The notes under the pieces are model-generated. The model had not been told where the DNA came from. It ran no database searches and worked only from the letters and a program-made list of their open reading frames with translations. The position numbers and the translations under genes are program-made. Of a stretch of 64,000 nucleotides of DNA, positions 30,353-39,800 are shown piece after piece; position 1 is the first letter of the stretch; the number at the start of each line of letters is the position of its first letter. The stretch is taken from assembly GCF_900699045.1 (NCBI RefSeq), contig NZ_CAADHL010000002.1:186001-250000 (forward strand). The letters run 5' to 3'. The DNA comes from Candidatus Williamhamiltonella defendens (GTDB lineage Bacteria; Pseudomonadota; Gammaproteobacteria; Enterobacterales; Enterobacteriaceae).

Positions 30353-33300
30353 TTAACTCATCGTCATTAAATAAGTATTACCTCCTGCTGCAGTGGTGTT
30401 AATACTCAAAGAACGCTCAAGGATAAGCCTTTCTAATTGAATATGTTTGTCTCCTTTATGTAAGCCTTGAACAGAAACGATAGGGCCTGATCTTTTGGCC
30501 AACTGTTGACACAAAACACTCAGTGTCGCGTGATCTCCATGATAGATAACTGCATCAAAAAATAGATTATCAGAGGACCAGTCGTTATTGTCAGTAAAGC
30601 TGATACGCTTTTGGACCAAAGGCGGCAGACTCGCAAACAATTGAATTTGTAGATTTTTTTTCGGCCAGATTACTTGGCTTCCAACTACTAAAACAGCAGC
30701 GAGCTGAATGTAAGCATCTTTTTCGTCATCTGCTAAACAGAGCACTTTTTCACGAGGACAGAGTTGATAAGTGTTAGATTCCCCAGTAGGGCCAGACAAA
30801 AGAAAAGCCTGACTTGATACTGTATATTTCATATACTCTTGAGCGAGCGCTAATAATTCTGATTTGTCTTTTTCTCGCAACCAGTCTTTAAAAGCCTCTT
30901 GAGCGTTTAGCTTTGTTTTATCTTGATTCACATCCGATATTTGCTCCTTTGTTTGTTGAAGCAGAGTCTGATTTAAGGCGTTATTGGAACGAGACGCTAA
31001 CAACCGATATAGATAAAATGGTCCCCCAGCCTTAGGTCCCGTCCCAGAAAGGCCTTCTCCCCCAAAAGGTTGTACCCCTACCACAGCGCCAACCATATTT
31101 CTATTGACGTAAATATTGCCTACTTTTGCACGGGCTGTTATTTCAGCAATGGTTTTATCAATGCGACTTTGTATGCCTAATGTTAAGCCATAACCTGTAG
31201 CATTAACTTCATCCACCACAGTCATAAGACCGGTTCGTTTAAAACGAATCACGTGTAGCACAGGACCAAAAATTTCTTCTTTTAATTCGTCAATTGTGTC
31301 GAGTTCAATTAAAGTCGGCTTGATGAAATACCCCTGCGAATCAGTGTTTTTATCTAACTTCTTCAAATCAGCGGCCTGATAAACGGTTCGCCCTTTTTCT
31401 TTCATTGCTTGAATATGACTTTCAATCATCTTTTTTGCTTGGGCATCTATTACAGGTCCTATGTCTGTGGACAAATGATCCGGGCATCCTACACGATATG
31501 TTGCCATCGCTCCTCTTAACATATGTAACGTTTTATTGGCAATGTCTTCTTGAAGATAAAGAATACGCAAGGCAGAACAACGTTGACCTGCACTATCAAA
31601 AGCGGACTTCATCACATCCGTAACCACCTGTTCTGTTAAGGCCGAAGAATCGACGATCATAGCATTTAATCCACCTGTTTCAGCAATAAAAGGAATGGGC
31701 TGGTTCTTTTTATTCAAACGTTCTGAAAGATGGTTGTGTATCACACGAGCCACTGAGGTCGAACCTGTGAACATCACGCCAGCCACACGAGGATCCTTCA
31801 CCAATAAGCTCCCGATAGATTCTCCCGCGCCTGGTAATAATTGCAATGCGTTTCGAGGAATCCCAGCTTCAAAAAGAATACGAACGACTTCAGATGCGAT
31901 CAGAGGCGTTTGTTCTGCGGGCTTTGCTAATACACAATTACCTGCAGCCAAGGCGGCGGCTACCTGCCCTGTAAAAATGGCCAGCGGAAAATTCCAAGGG
32001 CTAATACAGACAACAGGCCCCAAAGGGATTTCCGTTTTATTGGAAAAATTTTGCCCGACAATTACAGCGTAATAACGTAAAAAATCAACGGCTTCACGAA
32101 CTTCGTTAATGGCGTTTTCAAGGCTTTTACCCGTTTCGCGTATTAATAACTCAAGTAAGCTGTCTTTTTCGCTTTCCATGATATCTGCGGCTTTTAACAA
32201 AAAACTCGCCCTTTCATTAGGGGAGGTTTCAGCCCATTCTGCTTGTGTAGTATAAGCAAAATGTAAAGCCTGAATGGCTTCATTTGGTGTGGCTTCTCTG
32301 ACATAACCGACAAGATCCTTTGTGTTGGCTGGATTAAAGATTTTTTTTTCAATCACTCCTTTTATTGGCTCTAACCCTATTATCGGATAAGCGCTTTTTA
32401 CCTTTTTAGCACTGGCGAATAATCCTTCAGAAATAGAGGCTAATACCTGTTCATCAGATAAATCGACGCCACAAGCATTGGCACGTTTTTTATCACAAAA
32501 AGTGTCATGATATAGATCTCGAGGAAGAGGAAGCATGGGGTTCAGCAACCCTAACGTTCCTTCAGAAGCCGCTTTTTTTTCTACCCATTCAACGGGATCT
32601 TGTATCAGCTCCTCTAAAGGTATGTTTAAATCCGCAATACGATTCACAAAAGAAGTATTGGCGCCATTTTCCAATAAGCGACGGACCAAGTACGCCAATA
32701 ATGTTTTGTGACTCCCAACTGGGGCATAAATACGACAAGGCCGATTGAGTCCACCGTCTGACACAGCCCCAACCACTTGTTGATAAAGGGGTTCTCCCAT
32801 GCCATTTAAACACTGAAATTCATATTGCTCATGCGCATAGTTTTCCCCTCCAGCTAAATAATAAACGGAGGCCAAAGTATAGGCATTATGAGTGGCAAAC
32901 TGAGGATAAATAAGCTCAGGGAAAGCCAATAACTTACGAGCACAGGCTAAATATGAAATATCGGTATGAGGTTTTCGTGTATAAACAGGATAATCGCTTA
33001 GCCCCTCGACCTGAGCATGTTTTATTTCTCTATCCCAATATGCCCCTTTGACCAAGCGAATTATCAAACGATGTTCGCTGCGTTTTGCTAACTTAATCAG
33101 AGCATCAATCACAAATGGGCAACGCTTTTGATAGGATTGGATCACGAAACCAATGCCACTCCAACCTTTTAGGTCCGGCTCAAAACATAATTTTTCTAAA
33201 AAACTCAGCGAGATGGGCAATCGTTCTGTTTCTTCTGCATCAATATTAATACCGATGTTATAACACCTCGCTTTTTGTACTAATGATAATAAACGGGGAT

Positions 33301-34177
33301 AAAGCTCCTCCACTAGCACCTTATATTGCGAACGAGTATAACGAGGATGCAAAGCGGATAATTTTATAGATATTCCAGGGCTTTCATAAACCCCCCCGTG
33401 CTTAGAAGCGGTGCCTATGACATCAATGGCGTTGTGATAGCTCATCCAATAAGCCTTGGCATCTTCTTCTGTAAGCGCGGCTTCCCCCAACATGTCATAT
33501 GAATAAAGAAATCCTTTGTTTTCATATTTTTTGGATTTTTTCAGCGCTTTTTCGATGGTTTCACCCGTGACAAACTGTTCTCCCATCAAACGGATGGAAA
33601 CATTTAATGCTTTACGAATCACAGCCTTTCCGCTTTTTTTAATCACACGAGTGAGCGCATTTTTAAGGGTGAGTTCTGATGAGCTAGAAGATTGTCTAAC
33701 GAAATGACGGCTCAGTAATAAACTCCAAGCACTGGCATTTACAAAAATAGAACGGCTACGACCCAAATGATTTTGCCACTTCCCTTGAGTGATTTTATCG
33801 CTAATCAGCAGATCACGAGTTTTTTTATCAGGAATCCGCAATAAGGCCTCTGCCAAACACATTAGTGCGATGCCTTCTCGAGACGATAAAGAAAATTCCT
33901 GTAATAAATTTTGGACGATGCCTGAAAACAGACGGTCATTTTTGTTTTCACGTAAGTTTTTACATAGTTTATAAGCCAAATTTTGGGTTGCTTGAGCCAA
34001 ATCAGGCGTCAATCGTGCGTCTTCAAGTAACTCATGAATTGCGTCAGATTCTGGACGACGATAAGCAAAATTCATGGCTTTTTGTAGATCGCATGGTGTG
34101 TAAAGCGGATCGTAAAAATAAGAAAAAGGCGCGTGAATAGGCTCTATAGATTCGATATCGCTGATATTTGTATACAT
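30353..34177 (-). CDS. putA: Bifunctional proline dehydrogenase / P5C dehydrogenase, lacking the DNA-binding domain
   Basis: PutA oxidises proline to glutamate in two steps using FAD and NAD. The protein has 1274 residues against 1320 in E. coli. Proline dehydrogenase barrel: about 215-520 (YDMLGEAALT, GPGISIKLSALHPRY as SPGISIKLSALHPRY, RLVKGAYWD, FATHNAYTL, GANTSFVNRI). P5C dehydrogenase: about 610-1080 (GPVVCISPWNFPLAIFTGQ, FIAETGGLNAM with the catalytic Glu, SAGQRCSAL with the catalytic Cys, GVQPFGGEGLSGTGPKAGGP). The C-terminal ALDH-like domain ends in TAAGGNTYLMTMS. The first 47 residues of enterobacterial PutA, a ribbon-helix-helix repressor of putA and putP, are missing. Divergent from putP, which supplies the substrate. 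Confidence 0.97.
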   Translation of the reverse strand: MYTNISDIESIEPIHAPFSYFYDPLYTPCDLQKAMNFAYRRPESDAIHELLEDARLTPDLAQATQNLAYKLCKNLRENKNDRLFSGIVQNLLQEFSLSSREGIALMCLAEALLRIPDKKTRDLLISDKITQGKWQNHLGRSRSIFVNASAWSLLLSRHFVRQSSSSSELTLKNALTRVIKKSGKAVIRKALNVSIRLMGEQFVTGETIEKALKKSKKYENKGFLYSYDMLGEAALTEEDAKAYWMSYHNAIDVIGTASKHGGVYESPGISIKLSALHPRYTRSQYKVLVEELYPRLLSLVQKARCYNIGINIDAEETERLPISLSFLEKLCFEPDLKGWSGIGFVIQSYQKRCPFVIDALIKLAKRSEHRLIIRLVKGAYWDREIKHAQVEGLSDYPVYTRKPHTDISYLACARKLLAFPELIYPQFATHNAYTLASVYYLAGGENYAHEQYEFQCLNGMGEPLYQQVVGAVSDGGLNRPCRIYAPVGSHKTLLAYLVRRLLENGANTSFVNRIADLNIPLEELIQDPVEWVEKKAASEGTLGLLNPMLPLPRDLYHDTFCDKKRANACGVDLSDEQVLASISEGLFASAKKVKSAYPIIGLEPIKGVIEKKIFNPANTKDLVGYVREATPNEAIQALHFAYTTQAEWAETSPNERASFLLKAADIMESEKDSLLELLIRETGKSLENAINEVREAVDFLRYYAVIVGQNFSNKTEIPLGPVVCISPWNFPLAIFTGQVAAALAAGNCVLAKPAEQTPLIASEVVRILFEAGIPRNALQLLPGAGESIGSLLVKDPRVAGVMFTGSTSVARVIHNHLSERLNKKNQPIPFIAETGGLNAMIVDSSALTEQVVTDVMKSAFDSAGQRCSALRILYLQEDIANKTLHMLRGAMATYRVGCPDHLSTDIGPVIDAQAKKMIESHIQAMKEKGRTVYQAADLKKLDKNTDSQGYFIKPTLIELDTIDELKEEIFGPVLHVIRFKRTGLMTVVDEVNATGYGLTLGIQSRIDKTIAEITARAKVGNIYVNRNMVGAVVGVQPFGGEGLSGTGPKAGGPFYLYRLLASRSNNALNQTLLQQTKEQISDVNQDKTKLNAQEAFKDWLREKDKSELLALAQEYMKYTVSSQAFLLSGPTGESNTYQLCPREKVLCLADDEKDAYIQLAAVLVVGSQVIWPKKNLQIQLFASLPPLVQKRISFTDNNDWSSDNLFFDAVIYHGDHATLSVLCQQLAKRSGPIVSVQGLHKGDKHIQLERLILERSLSINTTAAGGNTYLMTMS

Positions 34178-34391
34178 TGGTGATTCCCATTTTTATTTTT
34201 TAAAGAGAAATAACGATGATATAGATCCTATCTTAAACATTTTATATATATATTATTTTGTCTTGCCAAGTCATTCATCTGGCTTGATCGTAAGAATGGG
34301 TGATATAAAAGCGTTCCTACAAACATACCTACTGGCCTCAACGATATCCAGATGTCACTCTGGACTGTTTATTACATTATGGAGATTTTGT

Positions 34392-35879
34392 ATGACAATA
34401 AGCACGCCAATGCTAGTCATTTTTTTGATTTACATTTTTGGGATGATTTTTATTGGATTCATTGCATATAAAGCCACTCATAGCTTTAATGACTATATTT
34501 TAGGGGGGCGTCGTTTAGGAAGCCTGGTGACTGCTTTATCAGCAGGCGCTTCAGACATGAGCGGTTGGTTATTAATGGGCTTACCAGGGGCTATTTTTCT
34601 TTATGGTATTTCAAGTAGCTGGATTGCTGTGGGTTTAATTATTGGCGCTTATCTTAATTGGCTATTCGTAGCTGGACGTTTACGTGTACACACAGAGGTC
34701 AATAAAGATTCTCTCACCCTACCTAATTATTTTTCTAATCGCTTTAATGATCAAAGCAAGTTTCTACGAGTAATATCTGCTTTTGTGATTTTAGTTTTTT
34801 TTACTATTTATTGTACATCAGGAATAGTGGCTAGTGCTCGTCTTTTGGAAACTACCTTTGAGATGCCGTATTCAACTGCGCTGTGGTTAGGTGTTGCCGC
34901 GACGATTGCCTATACTTTTATGGGTGGTTTTTTGGCCATCAGTTGGACGGATAGCGTTCAGGCGACGTTAATGATTTTTGCTTTAATTTTGACGCCTATC
35001 ATGGTGATGTTATCAGTTGGAGGATTTGATGCTGCCATCACCATGATAAAAGTGAAAAATGCCGCGAATTTGAACATATTTGAGCGGCTCAATGGTATTG
35101 CGATTATTTCTCTTCTCGGTTGGGGATTAGGATATTTTGGCCAACCTCATATCTTGACTCGCTTTATGGCCGCTGATTCCCATCACACGATTCACAGAGC
35201 ACGTCGTATTAGTATCACGTGGATGATCTTGTGTTTGATGGGTGCTATCGGAGTAGGCTTTTTTGGGATTGCTTACTTTTCACAGTATCCAGAAAATGCC
35301 ATAGGTGTATCACAAAATTCAGAGCGCGTATTTATTGAACTAACGAAGTTACTCTTTAATCCTTGGTTAGCGGGTATTTTATTATCCGCTAGCCTTTCTG
35401 CTGTCATGAGCAGCCTGAGCTGCCAATTATTAGTTTGCTCGAGTGCGATAACTGAAGATTTGTATAAACCTTTTTTCCGTCAAAACGCCAGCCAAAAAGA
35501 ACTGATATGGGTAGGGCGTTCTATGGTGTTGTTGGTTGCTTTAGTAGCTGTAAGCCTTGCATCTGATCCTAACAACCGTGTTCTCAGTTTAGTTAGCTAT
35601 GCTTGGGCTGGTTTTGGAGCCGCGTTTGGGCCGGTGATACTCATCTCTGTCTTTTGGAAAAATATGACACGCAATGGGGCGTTAACAGGCATGCTGGTGG
35701 GCACAGCCACCGTTATCATCTGGAAGCAAGGCGCATGGTTTGGTTTATATGAAATTATTCCAGGTTTTTTATTTTCTTCTATCACGATCTACTTCGTCAG
35801 TTTATACGGCAAAAAACCGCATCAAAAAATTCTGGATCGCTTTAAAAAATCAGAAACACAATTTAAAGTAACAAAGTAA
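34392..35879 (+). CDS. putP: Sodium/proline symporter PutP
   Basis: PutP is the high-affinity Na+/proline importer of the SSS family. The ATG at 34392 (MTISTPMLVIFLIYIFGMIF) has GGAG nine bases upstream and gives 495 residues, close to the E. coli 502; the frame is open further upstream to 34263 but those residues have no family match. Thirteen hydrophobic segments are expected; the Na+-binding and substrate region LSAGASDMSGWLLMGLPGA, GWGLGYFGQPHILTRFMA and SCQLLVCSSAITEDLYK are intact. The C-terminal tail is shortened and basic. It is divergent from putA with about 215 bases between start codons. Confidence 0.97.
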   Translation: MTISTPMLVIFLIYIFGMIFIGFIAYKATHSFNDYILGGRRLGSLVTALSAGASDMSGWLLMGLPGAIFLYGISSSWIAVGLIIGAYLNWLFVAGRLRVHTEVNKDSLTLPNYFSNRFNDQSKFLRVISAFVILVFFTIYCTSGIVASARLLETTFEMPYSTALWLGVAATIAYTFMGGFLAISWTDSVQATLMIFALILTPIMVMLSVGGFDAAITMIKVKNAANLNIFERLNGIAIISLLGWGLGYFGQPHILTRFMAADSHHTIHRARRISITWMILCLMGAIGVGFFGIAYFSQYPENAIGVSQNSERVFIELTKLLFNPWLAGILLSASLSAVMSSLSCQLLVCSSAITEDLYKPFFRQNASQKELIWVGRSMVLLVALVAVSLASDPNNRVLSLVSYAWAGFGAAFGPVILISVFWKNMTRNGALTGMLVGTATVIIWKQGAWFGLYEIIPGFLFSSITIYFVSLYGKKPHQKILDRFKKSETQFKVTK

Positions 35880-36625
35880 TAATTCAATTGACACAGCAAA
35901 CGTTCTCATCGTGTTTCGGAGTATTTGATTGCTCAGACGATTTATTGGGAATGATTTTTAGTCTAACGATAAAGATCTTTGGCTGTGTTAATGTGCATAC
36001 AGTCTTTTTTGTCATTTTAATTTTAAATTTTTCACTGATCATAATCATCATGTCGATGAGCGTCATAGAATCCGCATACAAATCATCTACCAGGTTTTTT
36101 CAGGTGTAATATCTTTCTCATTGCAACCTAGGCAATCGCTTAATATGTCACGCATCCTCGTTTCTCACCTCATTTAATGAGTCGTGTTTTGCTTTTTGTT
36201 TAATGTATCACTATCAGGAAACGAACCATTCATATTGATTGCCCCCCATTGATTGCCACCGAGGCTCCATTCTTCGTTATCAAAGCTCGCCGAGTTGCCT
36301 AAATTATACATCTATTCCTGCCAAGACATAATGAAAGTATTCATAATCAATTTTTCTAATTTTTTGCCATACTGCAATGATTTTGTCTGTAGTTGTCTTA
36401 ATGTTGTTTATTTCATGAATCTTAGCTTAAAGTTTTTTATCTTTTTTAAAAATATGCAGAAATTCGCCATACCTTGCTAAGTGCGTCTCTATATCTGAGC
36501 ACTTTATTCAAAATGACATAAGGTTTTTCTTATTTATCAGATACATACACTTTTGTATGATTTGAATTTCCGGTTATGAGAGTTGTTGTAGTTTTAGCTA
36601 ATCAGCCTCGTTTTATGTGTCTGAC
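35880..36625. other. Intergenic region downstream of putP
   Basis: About 750 bases without a recognisable gene. The only protein-like stretch is a 45-codon minus-strand frame, 36311 to 36174, containing SASFDNEEWSLGGNQWGAIN, which may be a fragment of a lost gene. The rest is AT-rich and shows nothing I can support. Confidence 0.35.
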
Positions 36626-37190
36626 TCAGGCAAGATAGTCAAAAAATTGACGGCACGCTTTTATTGCATCTTGAGTTAACAATAACCGTTTTACAGCCAT
36701 ATCCATAAATTCTTCAGGAATAAATTCCACAATATGATCTTCATGTTTAATGACGAATCGGACAGCAGCACGAATGATTTTTTAGATTATTTCGATACAG
36801 CTATTTCCTTTTTCTTACCCGTTAGAATGGCTTCGTCCCATTCTGTATTGATAGCTTTCATCGCAAAATTTCATGTTTCTATAGAAATAATGTGATTAAA
36901 ATCAATCTTTTTATTTACTTTCGTGCTGAAGAAATTCTTGTAATCAAATCTTGTTGCTTGAATTAACTTCTATTTCGAATTAAAATTCCTCTACATCAAA
37001 AGGAATAAAAATCATATTTTCAGGTAATTTCGCCTTATTTTCTTTTTTAAGAATGGCTTCTGCTTTAATTACCACAAATAATATGTTACCCATTGTCTAA
37101 TGCAAATTCATATCCTTTTAGGATTCCGTTAAGAAGGCAAATAATCATTCGAGGATTTTCAATTTCTTTATATATCTGCGCTTCTATCAT
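36626..37190 (-). pseudogene. Unidentified pseudogene (about 185 codons)
   Basis: ATG 37190, with AAAGGA in front, opens MIEAQIYKEIENPRMIICLL and NGILKGYEFALDNG before a stop. After frame changes one reads ILFVVIKAEAILKKENKAKL and PENMIFIPFDVEEF, then NFAMKAINTEWDEAILTGKK, and last IRAAVRFVIKHEDHIVEFIP followed by EEFMDMAVKRLLLTQDAIKA and a TGA at 36626. The pieces add up to one soluble, charged protein with at least three stops and three frameshifts. No family recognised. Confidence 0.4.
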
Positions 37191-37415
37191 TTTTATTAAA
37201 TCCTTTTTAAATTTTTATAATCGATATTTTTGATAAATATCAACAATGTTTTTATTGTTCATCATGATTAAAATATGATGAATTATTTTAATTTCATCAG
37301 TATTCAAAATAATAAAAATATATTGTTAAAAATTATTAATGATATTAATCCATCATAAAAATGAAATAACTTTCAGTAACTTTACAAAAAAATAAAGGTG
37401 ATAAAGTAATCAAAA

Positions 37416-37900
37416 ATGAAATATAGAGAGAAATTAAAAGGGAAAATAGGCATGTGTGGTGATGAAAAGTTGATCTAACGTGAAGTATTATTATTTAATA
37501 ATTACGGATGTAAAGATACTTTTGTTTGATATGATATTCGGATTAACAAAGTTTATACAATAGAAGAAGTGGAAGATAGAATACTGAAACGTCACAGCTG
37601 GATTTGAACAGGCGTTTTATGTCACCCTCAAAAAGGCGCAAAACTTAATAGGGCTGAAAAATAGAAACAATACCAACACGTTCAGATTCAAAATTAAAAC
37701 AAACAACCTCACCGGATCAACAAAAAGAATTAACGCAACAAGCATTAGAAAGAATTCAAATGCCGAACGATAAAAATATGACGACTGGTTTCATGACTAT
37801 GCTGATATCTGGTTTTAATGAAAGCAAGAGCATTCTGTTAATGCAAATCGTCACTCAATTTCGGAATAAATTAATATCTGAAACTCTGGCCGCTCGTTAG
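37416..37900 (+). pseudogene. Unidentified pseudogene (about 160 codons)
   Basis: ATG 37416 opens MKYREKLKGKIGMCGDEKLI, interrupted by three in-frame stops through VYTIEEVEDRILKRHSWI. After a frameshift near 37650 a clean stretch follows: SDSKLKQTTSPDQQKELTQQ, ALERIQMPNDKNMTTGFMTM and NESKSILLMQIVTQFRNKLI to a TAG at 37898-37900. The last third is helical and Gln-rich. No family recognised; it lies 67 bases from the end of ribE. Confidence 0.35.
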
Positions 37901-37967
37901 TCGACTGGTAATGTATTAACCTCATTCTAAACGAAAAGGACATTTTTTGAAACGTGGATACCCATGT

Positions 37968-38594
37968 CTATTTTCGGGTGTCTACGGAGAGTTTTGATAA
38001 AGTTTTCGTTACTGTGTCTACTACTGCTTGAGTCTGTAGATCAATTTCAATATTTACTCTATCGCCTAATTTTTTTAGTCCTGAGGTGGTACGAGCTAAG
38101 GTTTCTGGAATTAAATAATTACAAAAACGATTTTTTTGAATCTCTCCTACTGTGAGGCTGATACCATCAACACCAATAAATCCTTTATAAAAAATATATT
38201 TCATGATCTCCGGATCTATGATTCGAAACCATATTTGACGATTGTTTTTAGTAACACAGATTTCGTCAATACAAGCAGTGCAAATAATATGTCCTGACAT
38301 TAAATGTCCGCCTATTTCGTCGCCTAATCGCGCTGCTTTCTCCACATTAACATTCGAACCTATTTTAAGCTGATTGAATGTAGTCACACGAAAGGTTTCT
38401 TGCATGAGGTCAAAGCTCACCTGATCCCCATCTATTTTTGTGACGGTTAAACAACATCCGTCATGTGCCACAGAAGCGCCTGGTTTCAGGTGATACAAGA
38501 GTTTTTCTGAATATGTCAGCGTGATAGTCCGAAAATTTTGCCCTTCCTGGATATTAACCACGGTCGCTTTGTCTTGAATAATCCCAGTAAACAT
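37968..38594 (-). CDS. ribE: Riboflavin synthase alpha subunit
   Basis: This enzyme dismutates two molecules of 6,7-dimethyl-8-ribityllumazine into riboflavin. It has 208 residues with the two internally repeated lumazine-binding barrels: the first begins MFTGIIQDKATVVNIQEGQN and the second lies from about residue 98 (GHIICTACIDEI), each with its own Cys/Leu-Thr-Val motif (CCLTVTKIDGD and SLTVGEIQKN). MFTGIIQ and GHLMSGHI are family signatures. Length is normal (213 in E. coli ribC/ribE). It is single and divergent from gmk; riboflavin synthesis is often kept by insect symbionts. No FMN riboswitch is visible upstream. Confidence 0.96.
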   Translation of the reverse strand: MFTGIIQDKATVVNIQEGQNFRTITLTYSEKLLYHLKPGASVAHDGCCLTVTKIDGDQVSFDLMQETFRVTTFNQLKIGSNVNVEKAARLGDEIGGHLMSGHIICTACIDEICVTKNNRQIWFRIIDPEIMKYIFYKGFIGVDGISLTVGEIQKNRFCNYLIPETLARTTSGLKKLGDRVNIEIDLQTQAVVDTVTKTLSKLSVDTRK

Positions 38595-38797
38595 AAATAC
38601 CCCCTTTTTACAAAAATATAGAAGCGCATTTTACTGCATCCCTAGTTGAGTTGATGTATGATTATCCTTAATATTTAGTGAGGCCTTTTACAACTTACTA
38701 TTTTGCAAGATTCTCATCATCGATTTCTGATGCGCATTTTGAATGATTTTGACAATTTGCATCATCATCTATTTTAATTAATGAACTCTTTATTGAT

Positions 38798-39415
38798 ATG
38801 GAAGGTACTCTTTATATTATTTCTGCCCCAAGTGGGGCCGGAAAATCTAGCCTTATTCAGGCGTTGTTAAAAACATTATCTTCTTGCGAGATAAAGGTTT
38901 CTATTTCATATACCACTCGTGCTAAACGCTCAACTGAAAAACATGGGGAGCATTATTTTTTCGTTTCTGATAAAGAATTTCGTCAACTCATTAAAGAAGA
39001 TGCCTTTTTAGAATATGCACAAGTTTTTGGGTATTACTATGGAACATCTCGTTCATTTATCGAAGCGATTTTATCAAACGGAGGTGACGTTTTTTTAGAT
39101 ATTGATTGGCAGGGAGCACGACAGATCAGAGCTAAAATACCAAAAGCGCGCAGTATTTTTATTTTTCCGCCCTCAAAAGAGGCATTGAGGCGGCGCTTGC
39201 AAAGTCGACAGCAAGATACTCAACAGTTTATTGATCATCGGATGGCACAAGCAGTGATGGAAATGGCGCATTTTATAGAATATGATTATTTAATAGTAAA
39301 TGATGATTTTGAACAGGCTTTGTTGGATATCAAACATATCATTTATGGTGAACGGTTACATCTCAAAAAACAGCAAGAACTCCATCATAATTTAATCAGC
39401 AATCTTCTTTTATAA
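38798..39415 (+). CDS. gmk: Guanylate kinase
   Basis: Gmk phosphorylates GMP to GDP. It has 205 residues (E. coli 207) and starts [20 protein letters not shown] with the P-loop SGAGKS at residues 12-17. The GMP-binding tyrosines and Arg/Glu are in [20 protein letters not shown], and the catalytic loop is [14 protein letters not shown]. It is the first gene of the gmk-rpoZ-spoT-recG cluster; rpoZ follows about 100 bases downstream. Confidence 0.97.
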   Translation: MEGTLYIISAPSGAGKSSLIQALLKTLSSCEIKVSISYTTRAKRSTEKHGEHYFFVSDKEFRQLIKEDAFLEYAQVFGYYYGTSRSFIEAILSNGGDVFLDIDWQGARQIRAKIPKARSIFIFPPSKEALRRRLQSRQQDTQQFIDHRMAQAVMEMAHFIEYDYLIVNDDFEQALLDIKHIIYGERLHLKKQQELHHNLISNLLL

Positions 39416-39519
39416 TATCCCTATAAAGTCTATAAAATGGTTTTTAGACTTAACTTCAGTTTTAATATGATTGTTTTATGATGTTTTTTCATTCCTTTTT
39501 ATTGATGAGGCGTAATATT

Positions 39520-39756
39520 ATGGCACGTGTCACAGTTCAAGCCGCAGTAGAAAAAGTGGGGAATCGCTTTAAGTTAATTTTAGTGGCAGTACATCGAGCT
39601 CGTCTGCTGCAATTGGGACGTGAAAATTCATTAGTTCCTGAAGAAAATGATAAAGTCACTGTCATTGCCCTTCGTGAGATTGAGCAGGGTCTCATTACAG
39701 AAAGTATTCTAAAAAAAAATAATCAGCACGAAGATCAGATACAAAAAAATATATAA
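39520..39756 (+). CDS. rpoZ: RNA polymerase omega subunit
   Basis: Omega clamps the beta' subunit and helps assembly of RNA polymerase; in E. coli it forms part of a ppGpp site. The ATG at 39520 ([20 protein letters not shown]) matches the universal start; the frame is also open to 39478 but those 14 residues do not belong to the family. The 78-residue protein has [20 protein letters not shown] intact but a shorter C-terminal tail than the 91-residue E. coli protein. It lies between gmk and spoT. Confidence 0.95.
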   Translation: MARVTVQAAVEKVGNRFKLILVAVHRARLLQLGRENSLVPEENDKVTVIALREIEQGLITESILKKNNQHEDQIQKNI

Positions 39757-39800
39757 ATGAAAATCATTGCTTCAACTCAATACTTTGATTGATATCTATT

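Noticed and set aside
34263..34391. Upstream extension of PutP by 43 residues
   Set aside because: These residues have no family match, and the ATG at 34392 has a ribosome-binding site and the conserved N-terminus.
39478..39519. Upstream extension of RpoZ
   Set aside because: The family start MARVTVQ is at 39520 with its own ribosome-binding site.
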